Shown: piece by piece, positions 1 to 13,800 of the stretch
Layout: each line of letters starts with the position of its first letter
How positions within the stretch are numbered: the first letter of the stretch is position 1
Origin: an uncultured Chloroflexota bacterium
Lineage (GTDB): Bacteria; Chloroflexota; Anaerolineae; Aggregatilineales; Phototrophicaceae
Direction of reading: 5' to 3'
DNA length: 64,000 nucleotides
Assembly (NCBI GenBank): GCA_937974245.1
Contig: CALJKV010000026.1
Span: 25,214 to 89,213 of the forward strand
Translations under genes and position numbers: made by a program
The notes under the pieces: generated by a model
Database searches by the model: none
Told to the model about the DNA's origin: nothing
The model's input: the letters and a program-made list of their open reading frames with translations, nothing else

Positions 1-71
1 TCTGCAATTTAGGTGTAAGTTATGTTTCTGACGTATTCTCTAATCATGTGGATTCAGCAGAGGACAACTCT

Positions 72-3000
72 ATGACTATGACCGGCAATACGGGCGATGC
101 ACAACTCTCACCATTGAAGCAGGCATTTCTGGCGCTGGAAGACCTGCAGGCCCGGCTTGATGCGGTTGAATATGCCCGCACCGAACCCATCGCTGTAGTT
201 GGGATGGGCTGTCGTTTTCCTGGCGGGGCGGATAATCCCGCCTTGTTCTGGGATTTGATGTGGAACAGCGGCGAAACGATCAGTGACATCCCCGCAGATC
301 GTTGGAATGTAGACACCTTTTTTGACCCCGACCCGGATGTACCAGGCAAGAGTTCGGTACGGGTGGGGTCATTCATCAACCAGCCGGTGGATGCCTTCGA
401 CCCGCAGGTATTTGGCATTTCCCCCCGCGAGGCCGCCAGCATGGACCCGCAGCAGCGTCTGCTCCTGGAAGTAGGGTGGGAAGCACTGGAAGATGCTGGC
501 ATGGCACCGGATCAGCTTTCCGGCGTGGCGGCGGGTGTCTTTGTGGCTGTGACGAGCAGCGACTATGCACAGTTGTTCCTCAAAACCGGCGACCCGACTC
601 TGCTGGATGCGTATTATGCCTCCGGTATCGCTCACAGCGTCGTCTCCGGGCGGCTGTCGTATGTCCTGGGGCTGCAAGGGCCGAGTCTTACAGTAGATAC
701 GGCCTGTTCGTCGTCGCTGGTCACGCTACATCTGGCGGTGCAGAGTTTACGCAGTGGGGAATGCCGGATGGCGCTGGCCGGGGGCGTCAACCTGATGCTC
801 TCGCCCGATAACTATATTGCCCTTTCCAAATATGGCATGTTAGCACCTGATGGCCGCTGCAAGACCTTTGACGTCGACGCCAACGGCTTTTTACGCGGGG
901 AAGGCTGCGGCATGGTCGTCCTGAAACGCCTTTCCGACGCGCAGGCCGATGGCGACCGTATCCTCGCGGTGATACGCGGTTCGGCGCTCAACCAGGACGG
1001 CCCCAGCAGCGGTCTGACCGCTCCTAACGGCCCGGCACAGCAAGCAGTCATCCGCGCCGCGCTGGAAAATGCCCAGGTCGCGCCGGAACTGGTCAGTTAT
1101 ATCGAAACGCACGGCACGGGAACATCGTTAGGTGACCCGATTGAAGTGCAGGCGCTGGGTGCAGTGTTATGCACCGGGCGTTCTGCCGATAACCCACTCA
1201 TCATCGGCTCGGTGAAAACCAACATCGGCCACCTGGAAGCCTCGGCGGGTGTGGCCGGATTCATCAAGGCGGTCCTGTGTTTGCAGCACCGCGAAATCCC
1301 GCCGCACCTGCATTTCCATAACCCCAGCCCACATATCCCCTGGCAAAAGTGGCCGATTGTCGTGCCAACCGAGCGGATGTCCTGGGAAGGCGTGGACGGG
1401 CGGCTGCTCGCTGGGGTGAGTTCCTTCGGCTTCAGCGGCACGAACGCCCATATCATCCTTGAAGCCGCGCCCGACCCTGAGTCGATTGAAGGTGAAGACC
1501 GCCGCCCGCTGCATCTCCTGGCGCTTTCCGGAAAAAATGACGATGCCCTGCACGCCCAGGCCAGGCAGTTGAGCGCCTACCTTGCAAAGACGCCTGATCC
1601 CGCTATTGAAGATGTGTGCTTCACCACCAATACTGGGCGGGCGCACCTCAACCACCGTCTGGCGGTTACGGCGGAATCGGCGGCGGAACTGCGCGAAAAA
1701 CTGGATGCCTTTGTAACCAGAGGAGAAGCCCCCGGCCTGATAAGCGGGCTGGTCGAGCGCGTGGATAAGCCAAAAATCGCGTTCTTGTTCACCGGGCAGG
1801 GCGCTCAGTATATCCAGATGGGGCGGCAGTTGTATGAGACGCAGCCGGTTTTCCGTGCTGCGTTAGATCGCTGCGCCACAATTTTAGAACCATACCTGGA
1901 TCACCCGCTGCTGTCAGTCATGTACCCCGAAGCGGGCGTGGAATCGGCGCTTTTGGACGATACGGCCTATACGCAACCAGCGTTATTCGCGCTCGAATAT
2001 GCTCTGGCCGAACTGTGGCGCTCCTGGGGCGTTGAGCCGTCCGCTGTCATGGGGCACAGTGTCGGTGAATTTGTCGCGGCGTGTGTGGCCGGGGTGTTCA
2101 GCCTGGAAGACGGGCTGCGCCTGATCGCCGAACGCGGGCGGTTGATGAGCGGTTTACCCGCCGGCGGGGCGATGACCGCCGTTTTTGCCGATGAAGCGCG
2201 GGTGCAGGCGGCTATCGCGCCGTACAGCGACTCGGTATCTATCGCCGCCGTGAACGGCCCTGACAGCATCGTGATTTCCGGCGCAGGGGCGGATGTGGAA
2301 GCGATTATGGCCGCGCTGAAAGCCGAGGGCGTCAAGTCGAAACGGCTTATCGTGTCCCATGCTTTCCATTCCCCGTTGATGACCCCGATTCTCCAATCAT
2401 TCGAGAAGGTCGCCGCCTCGGTGCAGTACGCGCCGCCGCGTATCCGCCTGTTTTCGAATGTCACCGGCCAGGCTGCCGGGCCAGACCTGCTCTCCCCGAC
2501 CTATTGGCGCGATCATGTGCGCCAGCCAGTGCAATTTGCCCGTACCATTGAATCGTTGAGCCAGCAGGGATACGAAATCTTTCTCGAAATTGGCCCCAGC
2601 CCGACTCTGCTGGGGATGGGGCAGCGCTGCCTGGCTGATGTTGATAATCCCGGCGTGTGGCTGCCGTCGCTCCGTCCTGGACGCGATGACTGGGAGCAGA
2701 TATTAGGCAGCCTGGGGGCGCTGTATATCGAAGGGGTGCGCGTGAACTGGGCGGGCTTTGCAGGCGACTATCCACACCGCAAAATCGCGCTGCCCACCTA
2801 CCCCTTCCAGCGCGGTAGCTATTGGGTGCAGCAGTTGAAGGCCAATACCCGGTGGTCAGTCACGCCGCAGGGCGACATCCTGCACCCGCTGTTGGGCAGC
2901 CGCCTACGTTCCCCGCTCAAAGCCATTCAGTACGAAAACACCCTGTTCACCGACCAATTGACATACCTCAACGACCACCGGATTTACGGCACGGCGCTGC

Positions 3001-6000
3001 TCCCGGCTACTGGGTTTATCGAAACAGCGGCGGCAGCGGGACGGCTGGTCTACGGTGGCGGCCAGGTCGAGGACTTCGTGATTCATGATGCGCTGGTCGT
3101 GGGTGAGGACGGGCGGAAGGTTCAGGTTATTGTCACCCCGGTTGAAGATGAACGCGCCACCTTTGAGTGCTTCAGCCAGGGTGCAGACGAAGACGACTGG
3201 CGGCCACATGCTTCCGGCACGCTCAGTGCAGCCATGCCCGCCACGCCACCTGCCGTCTCTCTCGGTACAGTACGTTCCCGGTGTACCGAAGTCGTCACCG
3301 CCGAGGCGCACTATGCCCGGCTGCGCAACAGTGGGCTGGACTTTGGTGACAGCCTGAAAGGTGTCGTAGAAATCCGGCGGCGGGATGGTGAAGCGCTCGG
3401 TCAGATTCGCCTGCCCGACGCTTATGCACCCGAACTCGCGGCCTACCATATTCACCCGGCGCTGCTGGATGCCTGTTTGCAGAGCATGGCTGCCGCGATG
3501 CCAGATACCAACGAGATATTCCTGCCCCTGAGCTTTGACTATTTCCGTCTGTACCATCCGGTTACGGCTGAGGTGTGGGCTTATGCCCAGGTGCGCGCCG
3601 GGCATGACGGCCAGGGCGAAACTTTCAGCGGCGATGTCCAGGTGCTGGACGCAAACGGCCATGTCCTTGCGGAAATCCTGGGGATGCGCTTCAAACGCGC
3701 CGGCCAGGATGTGCTGCTCAACCTCGCGCAGTCTCAGGTGGAAGACTGGCTTTACGAAGTAGATTGGCTGCCGCTCGAAGGGTTTGAGCAAGCCGCTGAA
3801 CCGGTAGAAAACATCGCTCTGCCTGCGCCGGAGGCACTGGCCGGTGAACTGTATCCCCGGCTCGTCTCCCTGGCGGACGAATACCGGCTGCCACGCTATA
3901 CCGGCGGGTTGCTGCCATTGCTGGATACCCTGAGCAGTGCCTACATTGTCAATGCCTTGCAACGGTTGGGCTGGCAGCCCGGCTTGGGCGAACGCTTCTC
4001 TACCGGAACACTGAACGATCACTTGGGAATCCGCCAGCTACACCACCGTCTACTGCTGGGGCGGCTGCTCGACATCCTGTGCGAGGACGGCTTGCTGGAG
4101 CGCCATGGCGACGAGTGGGTGGTTATACAGCCATTCCCGACCCCCCGTGATATGAGTGAACTGCTCAACGAACTGCTGGTTGAGTACCCCGAATATGGCG
4201 CACAACTGGAGATTACCGGGCGCTGCGGTCAACAGCTTGCCGAGGCGCTGGCCGGGCAGGTGGACTACCTGCAACTGCTCTTTCCGGATGGCGCAATTGC
4301 CACCGCCGAACGATTGTACCGCGAGCCACCGGTCGCCCACATCTATAATGGCATTGTGGGGCAGGCGGTTCAGGCGGCACTCGCCCAACTGCCGGGGGAT
4401 CGCCCGATTCGCATCCTCGAAATCGGTGGAGGTACGGGCGGCACAACATCGTATGTCGCGCCGGTACTCCCGGCAGACCGGGTATCGTATCTCTTTACTG
4501 ATATTTCGCCGCTCTTCATCGCCAGGGCGGAACAGAAATTTGCTGAATACCCGTTTATCCGCTTCCAGACGCTCGACCTGGAAGCCGACCCCGCCGCGCA
4601 AGGCCTGGCCGGGGATCAGTTTGACATCGTGATTGCCGCCAATGTGATTCACGCCACCGCCGATCTGCACCAGACGTTAAGCCGCATCCAGCGGTTGCTT
4701 GTGCCGGGCGGGCTGCTGCTCATGCTGGAAATCACCGCGCCGGAACGCTGGGTAGATATCACCTTCGGGCTGACCGACGGCTGGTGGCGCTTCACAGATC
4801 ATGACTTGCGCCCCGATTACCCGCTGCTCAAACCGGCGCAATGGTTCGATGCGCTGCACGAAGCCGGGTTCAGTGGAGCGGCGGCGCTGCCGGAAACCAG
4901 CGCCGACTTTATGGAGCAAGCTGTCATTATCGCCCAACGGGCGGCAGGAGTCCCCGGCAACTGGCTCATTTTTGCGGATAGCAGCGGCACTGGACAGGCC
5001 TTAGCTGCCGACCTCAACGCACGCGGGCAAAGCTATGCGCTGGTCGTGCCGGGCGAGTCGTATGCGGCGCTGAACGGGAACACCTGGCAAATCAATCCGG
5101 CAGAGGCTGCCGATTACCGCCGTCTCCTGCAAGATGCGGCGGGCGGCGCGGCCTATCGTGGTGTGATTCACCTGTGGAGTCTTGATGTAGGGGCAGAGGC
5201 ACTCGAATGGGCGCAGCCATTGAGTTATGGCAGCGCGTTATACCTTGTTCAGGCGTTGACAACCCTGGCTGAGCCGCCGCGTTTGTGGCTGGTCACGCAG
5301 GGGGCACAGCCTGCCGCCGGAACGATGCCGGAGGCGGTGATGCAGTCGCCGCTGTGGGGGTTGGGCAAGGTCATCGCCCTGGAACACCCGGAATTACGCT
5401 GTGTGCGCGTTGACCTCGACCCGGCGGACGCCGCTGGCAGTCTCGCGCTGCTGGCCGAGGCTATCTGGCAGAATGACGCCGAAGACCAGCTTGCGGTTCG
5501 GCATGGCGCATGGACAGCGGCGCGGCTGGTACGCAGTCGGGGTGAAGTGCTTAACCGCCCCAATTCTGACCGCCCCATGCAGTTGCAGATTACAGCACGG
5601 GGCACGCTGGATAACCTGGTTTTACAGCCGGTTGCCCGCCAGCGACCTGGCCCTGGACAGATCGAAATCCGCGTTCAGGCCACCGGCCTGAACTTCAAGG
5701 ATGTTATGAACACGCTTGGTATGTACCCTGGCGATCCCGGCCCATTAGGCGGTGAATGCGCCGGGGTAGTGACGACTGTTGGCGCAGATGTGGCCGGTAT
5801 CCAACCGGGCGATGCGGTCATCGCCCTGGCCGGAGGTAGTTTCAGCACTTACGCCATCACTGATGCGGTGCTGGCCGTCCCCAAACCGCCGCGCCTTTCG
5901 TTCGAGGAAGCCGCTACTATCGCTATCCCCTTTATCACGGCCTACTATACCCTCATCCATCTGGGCGGGTTGTCGGCGGGTGAGCGCGTGCTGATCCATG

Positions 6001-7811
6001 CCGGCGCCGGGGGTGTGGGTATGGCAGCGATACAGTTGGCGCAGCGGGCCGGGGCGGAAATTTTCGCCACTGCTGGTAGCCCGGAAAAACGTGTGTTCCT
6101 CCAGGAAATGGGTGTGCAGCATGTGATGGACTCACGCTCGCTGGATTTTGCTGACGAGATAATGCAGATCACTGGCGGGCGCGGCGTGGATATGGTGCTG
6201 AACTCTTTGGCAGGGGACTTCATCCCTAAAAGTCTGTCGGTGTTGGCGGACAATGGGCGCTTCCTGGAAATTGGCAAGAGTGGGCTGCTCACCCCGGAAG
6301 AGGCGGCAGCCCTGGGGGGTGGTAAGTCGTACTTTATCGTGGACTGGACAGGCGATACCCGCGACAACCCGGCGCTTATCCGGGACATTCTGCTGGAAAT
6401 CACCGCCCTGATTGAAGAAGGGGCGCTGCACCCGCTGCCTTTCCGCGCCTTCCCGTTGCAGGACGCAGTGAGCGCGTTCCGCTATATGGCGGCGGCGCGG
6501 CATACCGGCAAGATTGTCATTTCCCAAGAAACCGACGCGCTGGTTCGCCCGGACGCCACCTACTGGATTACTGGCGGGTTGGGCGGTCTGGGGCTGCTGG
6601 TTGCGGAATGGCTGGTGGAACAGGGCGCGGACAGTCTGGTACTGATGGGGCGGCGTGGCGCGGCTGAAACCGCCCGCGAAGCCATTGCCCGCATGGAGCA
6701 GGCCGGGGCGCAGGTAGTCGTTGCCCAGGGGGATGTCTCGTCCGAGGTGGACGTGAGCCGTATCCTGGAAGACATCAACCGTTCCCTGCCGCCGCTGCGG
6801 GGCATTATACACTCAGCGGGTGTGCTTGATGACGGCGGGCTGCTGGGACAGGATTGGAGCCGCTTTGATACCGTGTTCGCCCCCAAAGTAGTCGGCACCT
6901 GGCATCTGCACCGCCTGACTTATCACCTCCCGCTCGATTTCTTTGTGATGTTCTCGTCGGTGGCCTCGCTCATCGGGTCGCCGGGACAAGGCAACCATGC
7001 CGCTGCTAACACGTTTATGGACGTGCTTGCCTATCACCGGCGGGCGCAGGGACTCCCGGCCCTGAGCATTAACTGGGGTGCGTGGTCGGAAATCGGCGCG
7101 GCGGTAGAATATGACGTTGTCGGGCGGATTGACACGCAGGGCGTGGGTGTAATCCCACCGCAAGACGGGCTGCGCGTATTGGAACGCTTAATGCAAGGTC
7201 GGGCGGCGCAGATCGGCGTCATGCCGGTGGTGTGGTCAAAGTTTCTGCGACGTTTCGCCAGTGGCTCAGAGCCGCGCTTCTTCGCAGAACTCGCCCGCGA
7301 AATCCGCCAGCAGCAGGCTGCCACTATTTCCCCCGTTTCCCAGACCGAGTCGCAGCCGGATATTTTGCGCCGGTTGGCGGAGGCTGCCCCGGCCAAACAG
7401 CACACGCTCTTGGTGGCTTTTGTTCAGGAGCAGGCGGCGCGGGTGCTGGAACTCGACTCGTCGCGTGCAATCAGCGAACGAATGCCACTCAGTGAGATGG
7501 GACTGGACTCGCTGATGGCCGTCGAACTGCGGAATCGCCTCAGCAGCGGGCTGGGACTCAAGCGCACTCTTCCGGCGACACTGGTTTTCGATTACCCGAC
7601 TGTGGAAGCAATTGCCATTTTCCTGGCGCAAGAGGCCTTGAACCTGAAACCGGCACAGCCTGAAACCACGGCAGTTGTGCCGGAAGAATCGGCCGTGCGT
7701 GGGGATGCCGGCGGTGTGACCGGATTGCTGGATGCCCTTGAAAATTTAACGGACGAAGAGATAGACCGCCTTTTATCAGAACAGACCCGGAATAAGGACC
7801 AACGAAAATGA
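72..7811 (+). CDS. Type I polyketide synthase, KS-AT-DH-cMT-ER-KR-ACP
   Basis: A single fully reducing polyketide synthase module of about 2579 residues. A short N-terminal docking helix is followed by a ketosynthase (Cys212 in DTACSSS, plus the ETHGTG and KTNIGH histidine motifs), an acyltransferase (GHSVGE near 660 and HAFH near 763, a malonyl-type signature), a dehydratase (HxxxGxxxxP near 967, DxxxQ near 1131), a C-methyltransferase (EIGGGTGG near 1446), an enoylreductase (about 1836-2156, HAGAGGVG), a ketoreductase (about 2160-2330) and an acyl carrier domain (Ser2480 in GLDSL). There is no thioesterase. The C-terminus carries an acidic docking tail. I chose the ATG at 72 because AGAGGA lies 7 bases upstream; a GTG at 48 has no ribosome site. 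The KR has His2309 where the catalytic Tyr is expected. The stop overlaps the next PKS start by 4 bases. The product is unknown; a methyl-branched reduced acyl chain is inferred. Confidence 0.95.
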   Translation: MTMTGNTGDAQLSPLKQAFLALEDLQARLDAVEYARTEPIAVVGMGCRFPGGADNPALFWDLMWNSGETISDIPADRWNVDTFFDPDPDVPGKSSVRVGSFINQPVDAFDPQVFGISPREAASMDPQQRLLLEVGWEALEDAGMAPDQLSGVAAGVFVAVTSSDYAQLFLKTGDPTLLDAYYASGIAHSVVSGRLSYVLGLQGPSLTVDTACSSSLVTLHLAVQSLRSGECRMALAGGVNLMLSPDNYIALSKYGMLAPDGRCKTFDVDANGFLRGEGCGMVVLKRLSDAQADGDRILAVIRGSALNQDGPSSGLTAPNGPAQQAVIRAALENAQVAPELVSYIETHGTGTSLGDPIEVQALGAVLCTGRSADNPLIIGSVKTNIGHLEASAGVAGFIKAVLCLQHREIPPHLHFHNPSPHIPWQKWPIVVPTERMSWEGVDGRLLAGVSSFGFSGTNAHIILEAAPDPESIEGEDRRPLHLLALSGKNDDALHAQARQLSAYLAKTPDPAIEDVCFTTNTGRAHLNHRLAVTAESAAELREKLDAFVTRGEAPGLISGLVERVDKPKIAFLFTGQGAQYIQMGRQLYETQPVFRAALDRCATILEPYLDHPLLSVMYPEAGVESALLDDTAYTQPALFALEYALAELWRSWGVEPSAVMGHSVGEFVAACVAGVFSLEDGLRLIAERGRLMSGLPAGGAMTAVFADEARVQAAIAPYSDSVSIAAVNGPDSIVISGAGADVEAIMAALKAEGVKSKRLIVSHAFHSPLMTPILQSFEKVAASVQYAPPRIRLFSNVTGQAAGPDLLSPTYWRDHVRQPVQFARTIESLSQQGYEIFLEIGPSPTLLGMGQRCLADVDNPGVWLPSLRPGRDDWEQILGSLGALYIEGVRVNWAGFAGDYPHRKIALPTYPFQRGSYWVQQLKANTRWSVTPQGDILHPLLGSRLRSPLKAIQYENTLFTDQLTYLNDHRIYGTALLPATGFIETAAAAGRLVYGGGQVEDFVIHDALVVGEDGRKVQVIVTPVEDERATFECFSQGADEDDWRPHASGTLSAAMPATPPAVSLGTVRSRCTEVVTAEAHYARLRNSGLDFGDSLKGVVEIRRRDGEALGQIRLPDAYAPELAAYHIHPALLDACLQSMAAAMPDTNEIFLPLSFDYFRLYHPVTAEVWAYAQVRAGHDGQGETFSGDVQVLDANGHVLAEILGMRFKRAGQDVLLNLAQSQVEDWLYEVDWLPLEGFEQAAEPVENIALPAPEALAGELYPRLVSLADEYRLPRYTGGLLPLLDTLSSAYIVNALQRLGWQPGLGERFSTGTLNDHLGIRQLHHRLLLGRLLDILCEDGLLERHGDEWVVIQPFPTPRDMSELLNELLVEYPEYGAQLEITGRCGQQLAEALAGQVDYLQLLFPDGAIATAERLYREPPVAHIYNGIVGQAVQAALAQLPGDRPIRILEIGGGTGGTTSYVAPVLPADRVSYLFTDISPLFIARAEQKFAEYPFIRFQTLDLEADPAAQGLAGDQFDIVIAANVIHATADLHQTLSRIQRLLVPGGLLLMLEITAPERWVDITFGLTDGWWRFTDHDLRPDYPLLKPAQWFDALHEAGFSGAAALPETSADFMEQAVIIAQRAAGVPGNWLIFADSSGTGQALAADLNARGQSYALVVPGESYAALNGNTWQINPAEAADYRRLLQDAAGGAAYRGVIHLWSLDVGAEALEWAQPLSYGSALYLVQALTTLAEPPRLWLVTQGAQPAAGTMPEAVMQSPLWGLGKVIALEHPELRCVRVDLDPADAAGSLALLAEAIWQNDAEDQLAVRHGAWTAARLVRSRGEVLNRPNSDRPMQLQITARGTLDNLVLQPVARQRPGPGQIEIRVQATGLNFKDVMNTLGMYPGDPGPLGGECAGVVTTVGADVAGIQPGDAVIALAGGSFSTYAITDAVLAVPKPPRLSFEEAATIAIPFITAYYTLIHLGGLSAGERVLIHAGAGGVGMAAIQLAQRAGAEIFATAGSPEKRVFLQEMGVQHVMDSRSLDFADEIMQITGGRGVDMVLNSLAGDFIPKSLSVLADNGRFLEIGKSGLLTPEEAAALGGGKSYFIVDWTGDTRDNPALIRDILLEITALIEEGALHPLPFRAFPLQDAVSAFRYMAAARHTGKIVISQETDALVRPDATYWITGGLGGLGLLVAEWLVEQGADSLVLMGRRGAAETAREAIARMEQAGAQVVVAQGDVSSEVDVSRILEDINRSLPPLRGIIHSAGVLDDGGLLGQDWSRFDTVFAPKVVGTWHLHRLTYHLPLDFFVMFSSVASLIGSPGQGNHAAANTFMDVLAYHRRAQGLPALSINWGAWSEIGAAVEYDVVGRIDTQGVGVIPPQDGLRVLERLMQGRAAQIGVMPVVWSKFLRRFASGSEPRFFAELAREIRQQQAATISPVSQTESQPDILRRLAEAAPAKQHTLLVAFVQEQAARVLELDSSRAISERMPLSEMGLDSLMAVELRNRLSSGLGLKRTLPATLVFDYPTVEAIAIFLAQEALNLKPAQPETTAVVPEESAVRGDAGGVTGLLDALENLTDEEIDRLLSEQTRNKDQRK

Positions 7812-10800
7812 GCGATCTTTTTGACCGGATCAGCCAACTTTCCCCTAAACGATTGGCGCTGTTGGTGATGGATTTGCAGGCTAAACTGGATGCCAGCGAA
7901 CGGCGTAAGCCCGAACCCATCGCCATCATCGGTATGGGTTGCCGTTTCCCCGGCGGTGCGAATAACCCGGAACAATTCTGGGCGAATTTGCAGAATGGCG
8001 TGGACTCCATCACCGATATTCCGGCGTCGCGCTGGGATGTCGGCCAGTTCTACGACCCCGACCCGGATGCACCCGGCAAGATTGCCACGATGTGGGGCGG
8101 CTTTGTGGACGATATTGATCGTTTTGAGCCGCAGTTCTTTGGCATTTCCCCGCGTGAAGCGGTCACGATAGACCCGCAGCAGCGCCTGATGCTTGAGGTC
8201 AGTTGGGAGGCGCTGGAAAGCGCGGGTTATGCTCCCGATAAACTCACTGGCAGCAAAACCGGCGTCTTTGTCGGCATCTGCAACAACGATTACGCCCAGA
8301 TGGTGCTGAACGGTGATACGGAAAAATTCGATATGTATGTCTCTACTGGGAGCGCCCATAGCGTCGCCTCCGGGCGTATCTCGTACATCCTGGGGCTGCA
8401 AGGTCCGGCGGTCTCAGTGGATACAGCCTGTTCTTCCTCGTCGGTGGCGATTTACCTTGCCGTACAGAGCCTGCGCGATGGTGAATGCCGTATGGCGCTG
8501 GCAGGAGGTGCGAATGCCATCCTCGCGCCAGAGGTGACAGTCACGCTTTCGAAGGCGAATATGATGGCGTCGGACGGGCGCTGCAAGGCGTTTGACGAAT
8601 CCGCTGACGGCTTTGTGCGTTCCGAAGGCAGCGGTGCAGTGGTGCTGAAGCGTCTTTCCGACGCAGTGGCCGATGGCGATTCTATCCTGGCGGTGATTCG
8701 CGGCGCGGCCATCAATCAGGATGGGCGCAGCAACGGTCTGACCGCCCCTAACGGCCCGTCGCAGGTCTCGGTTATCCGGGATGCGCTGATGAATGCCGGG
8801 CTTGAGCCGCATGAGATCAGCTACGTGGAAACGCACGGCACGGGGACATCATTGGGCGACCCGATTGAAGTGCAGGCGTTGGGTGCGGCACTTGGGAAAG
8901 ACCGTCCGGCAGGCCAGCCGTTGATGATCGGTTCGGTCAAAACCAATATCGGCCACCTCGAATCGGCGGCAGGCATCGCAGGCCTCATCAAGCTCATCCT
9001 GAGTCTGCAACATCGCGAGATTCCGCCCCATCTCCATTTTCATCATCCCAGTTCGTATATTGCCTGGGACGAACTACCGGTCACAGTGCCTACCGAGCGC
9101 ACCCCCTGGGAACTCCCAACAGGAACGCGGATTGGTGGCCTGAGTTCGTTCGGCTTCAGCGGCACTAACGTACATCTCATCGTGGAAGAAGCCCCCGTCC
9201 GCCACCCCGAACCGGTGGAAATCGAGCGACCATCGCATATCCTGACACTTTCTGCCCGCACGGAACCGGCGCTGCAACAGCTGGTCGAGCGTTACCGGGA
9301 TGCACTGGCAGGACAAACACCGGGCTCACTTCCTGACGTCTGCTTTACGGCTAATGCCGGGCGAGCACACCTCAGTCACAGGCTGGCGCTGGTGGCCGAC
9401 ACCCTGCCGGAAATGAGGGACACCCTGTCGGCCTATTTACGAGGTGAGACGCCGGGCAACATGGTCATCGGCCAGACCGGGCCGCGCTTGGGGGCGGTGT
9501 TCCTGTTCACCGGGCAGGGTTCGCAGCATGTGGATATGGGGCGGGCGCTTTATGAGACGCAGCCGACTTTCCGCCGGGCTCTTGACCAGTGCGACGAGAT
9601 TTTACAACCACTGTTAGGGCAGTCGCTCCTGGCGGTGCTGTACCCCGAACCTGGACAGGACTCGCCGCTCAATGACATCTTTTTCGCGCAACCGGCGCAG
9701 TTCGCTATCGAATATGCGCTGGCTGAATTATGGCGTTCGTGGGGCGTGGTGCCATCGGTAGTCATGGGGCACAGTGTAGGAGAATACGCTGCCGCCTGTG
9801 TCGCCGGGGTATTCAGCCTGGAAGACGGGTTGAAGCTGGTAGCAGCGCGGGGGCGGCTGATGCAGTCCGTCTCGCAGTCCGGCGAGATGGCAACCGTGTT
9901 TGGCTCGTATGAACGGGTCGCGGCGGCTGTCCAACCCTATACTGACCGGGTTTCTATCGCGGCAGTGAACGGGCCGGAAAGTGTGGTGATTTCCGGCGAG
10001 AAAGACGCGGTGCAGGCCGTCATAGACGCACTCAAAGGCGAGCGGATTCGCGCCCGGCACTTACAGGTGACAACGGCTTCGCATTCCCCGCTCATGAATC
10101 CGCTGCTCGATGAGTTTTGGCGGATAGCGCGGAGTATAGAATTCCGCCCACCGCAGATAGACCTCATTTCCGGGTTGACCGGGCAGCTTGCCGGGCATGA
10201 AATCGCGGGCGCTGACTACTGGCGGCGGCACATGCGCGAGAGTGTGCAGTTTTACCCGGCCATGCAGACCCTCTACGCGGGGGGCTATCGGCTGTTTGTC
10301 GAGATTGGCCCTGCGCCGAACCTGCTGGAGATGGGACAGCGCTGCGAGTTGGGTGACGATTGCCGCTGGATACCCTCGCTGCGCCCCGGCCATACTGATT
10401 GGACGCAGATGCTCAAGAGTCTGGGTGCGTTGTATGTCGCTGGGCTGGACGTTGACTGGGCCGGATTTGACCGGGACTACCCGCGTCGCCGTGTGTCTTT
10501 GCCTACCTACCCATTCCAGCGTGAACGTTACTGGCTGGATACCCACGCCACGAGACAGCAGGTTGCCTCATTGGGTGGCGACGCCCTTCACCCGCTCCTC
10601 GGCACACGGTTGCGTTCCCCTGTGATTCAGGACATCGTGTACGAGTCGCGCCTCAACGCCTATTACCCGGCGTTCCTTGATCATCACCGGATTTACGGCG
10701 CGGTGGTCATGCCATCGCCGGTTTACCTGGAAATGGCACTGGCCGGGGCAGAGGATGCCTTTGGCTCCGCGATGTATGGGGTGGAGAACCTGAGCATTCA

Positions 10801-13800
10801 GGAAGCGCTGATTTTGCCGGAAGAGGGCTTCCGCACCATTCAGTTGGTTATCAAGCCGGAAGGAACGGGACGCGCTTCATTCCAGGTCTTCAGCCTGGGC
10901 GAGCGCGACGAGTGGAAACAGTACGCAAGCGGCGGACTGGCGCTGCATATGGATATGCCGCAGACCACCGACATACTGGTCCTCGCAGACATCCAGGCAC
11001 GCTGTACCGACGAACTGCCCGGCAGTGCGTATTACGACCAAATTCGGGAAATCGGGCTGGAATTTGGCCCGAATTTCATGGGTATCGAGCATATCTGGCG
11101 GCGCGATGGCGAAGCCCTGGGGCAGGTTCAACTGCCGGAGGGACTCATCCACGACACAAAGGCCTACCACATTCACCCGGCCTTCCTGGATGCCTGCTTC
11201 CACCTGCTGGGCGTCCCCTTGCCGGACTACACTTTCGACACGACTTATCTTTTGATCGGGATCGACCAGTATCGGTTGTACCGCAAGCCGCAAGGCACGC
11301 GCCTGTGGAACCATACGGTATTGGCCTGGCGCGATGATAATCAAGAGACGTTTTCAGGCGATGTCAGGTTGTTCGACGAGGACGGTCAGCTTATCGGCGA
11401 GGTGACCGGCTTGCAGCTTAAACGTGCCGGAAAAGATGTGCTCATGCGCTTCGCCCAGCAGCGGCCTGGCGACTGGCTCTACCAGGTTGAATGGCTGCCA
11501 AAAGCGCAAACTGCTGCCAGCGGCGTTTCCCCGTTAGCGGGCACGGTGCTGGTGGATACTGCCGCAAGCATGACCTCCCGCCTTGAAGCGCTGGGCGACC
11601 AGCATGGGTTAGAAGGATACAGCGGCTTCTTCGCGCATGTGGATCGCCTCGTCGTGGGCTATATCCTGACAGCGTTAGCCCAGTTCGGTGTGGATGTGCA
11701 TCCCGGTACGCGCTTCGACCCCGATGTACTGGGCGTGAGTGACGACCAGCGGCGGCTGTGGGCGCGACTGCTGGATATGCTGCGGGAGGACGGCGTGGCC
11801 CAGCATAGCGATGACGGGTGGGAACTCACTCAGATTCCTGATATAGACATCCGGTCATACTGGTCATGGCTGGTCGAGCAGTATCCCGATTACCGGGCGG
11901 AACTGGAGCTGATTGGTCGTTGTGGGCCGCAGTTGGCCGGGACACTGCGCGGCGCAGTTGACCCGGTAGGCCTGCTGTTCCCCGGCGGTTCGCTTAGCTC
12001 GCTGGAGCAGATTTACCAGGACGCCCCCTTTGCTCAGGTATATAACACGCTGGTCGAGCAGACCGTCACTAATTTACTGGTAGGCTGGCCGGAGGGTCGC
12101 CCGCTGCGTACTCTGGAAATCGGCGCGGGCACTGGCTCAACCACTGCCTATGTGCTGCCAGCACTGCCCGCTGCCGGAGCCGAATACGTCTTCACCGACC
12201 TGTCGCCGCTGTTCCTGGAACGCGCCGCCGAAAAATTTGGGGCGCGGCTGCGTTACGAACGGCTGGATATTGAGCAGAATCCTGCCGGACAGGGGTTTGC
12301 CGACGGTTCATTTGATCTGGTGATTGCCGCCAACGTCCTGCACGCGACCCAGGATATACGTGAGTCGCTGGTGAATGCTCGTTCGCTGCTTGCACCAGGC
12401 GGCATCCTGCTGCTATTGGAAGGTGTCGCCCCGCAGCGTTGGGTAGATGTGACGTTCGGCTTGACCGATGGCTGGTGGCGCTTCCGGGATGCCGATCTTC
12501 GCCCGGACTACCCGCTGCTCACCGCGCAAGGCTGGCTGGATATACTGGACAGTGTGGGCTTTGTCGAACCGGCTGCGATTGCTGGAGAGCGCCCAGGGAG
12601 CATCCTTTCACAACAAGCGGTCATCCTGGCACGCACTGCGTCAGGAGATGCCGAAGCCGATATGCAGGGGACTTGGTTGATCTTCGCGGATGACGGTGGC
12701 TTGGGCGACCAGGTAGCCGCCAGCATAACCGGGCGGGGTGGGCAGTATCGCCTGGTGAAGCCGGGCGAAGCCTATCGTTCCGGTAGTGACTGCACCTGGA
12801 TTAATCCTTACGAGCCCGGGGATTATCATCATCTTGTACACGATGCCGGGGACAACCTGCGCGGAGTCATCTATCTGTGGGGACTATCGGCGACTCCCGG
12901 GGTGGACACGTCGGAAGTGGAACAGGCAGTAGCACAAGAGCTGATCTGCGGCGGCGCGTTGTATGTCACCCAGGCACTCAGCGCACTGTCGCAGCCGGCG
13001 GCGTTGTGGATGGTCACGCAGGGGGCGCAGCCAGTAGAGGGTACGGTGAGCGCGCCCGATCAATCTACGCTGTGGGGGCTGGGGCGGGTGATCGCCCTGG
13101 AACATCCCGAAATCTGGGGTGGACTGATTGACCTTGACGACCAACCCAGCGAACAGGCAGCGCTTATCCTGGCTGGTATAACACAGATCGATGGTGAAGA
13201 CCAGGTCGGCTGGCGTCATGGGAAGCGGTATGTCGCTCGGTTGCTGCCCACAACACCCCCGCTGTCAGGGCCGGTTCAGTGGGACGCTGAGGGCGCGTAC
13301 CTCGTGACCGGTGGCCTGGGCGGATTGGGGTTGAAAATCGCCCGGTGGCTGGCCGAACAGGGCGCGGGGCATCTCGTTTTGATCGGGCGGCGCGGGCTGC
13401 CGGGACGTGACCACTGGAACAGTTTGCCGCTGGAGAGTGACGAACGACGCAAAGCAGATGCGATTCTGGCAATTGAGGCGCTGGGGACGCGAGTCACCGT
13501 GGAATCAGCGGATGTCAGTGACCGGACGCGGATGACGGCCTTATTCGCCCGCTTTGGTGATACCCTGCCTCCGCTGCGTGGCATCATCCATGCGGCGGCC
13601 AGCCTGAGCAACCAGATGCTGGCGGACATGGACATGAACACGCTGCTCGATTCACTGCGACCCAAAGTCATCGGCACGCATATCCTGGACGACCTCTCTC
13701 GCGATATGCCTCTGGATTTCATGGTGTTGTTCTCATCTACAACGGCGCTGTGGGGGTCGCGCTTCCTGGGCCACTATGCGGCGGCCAACACCTTCCTCGA

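Noticed and set aside
2904..4022. Long open frame of 372 codons on the minus strand
   Set aside because: It lies entirely antisense to the DH region of the first PKS; it has no domain signature and is a by-product of GC-rich codon bias.
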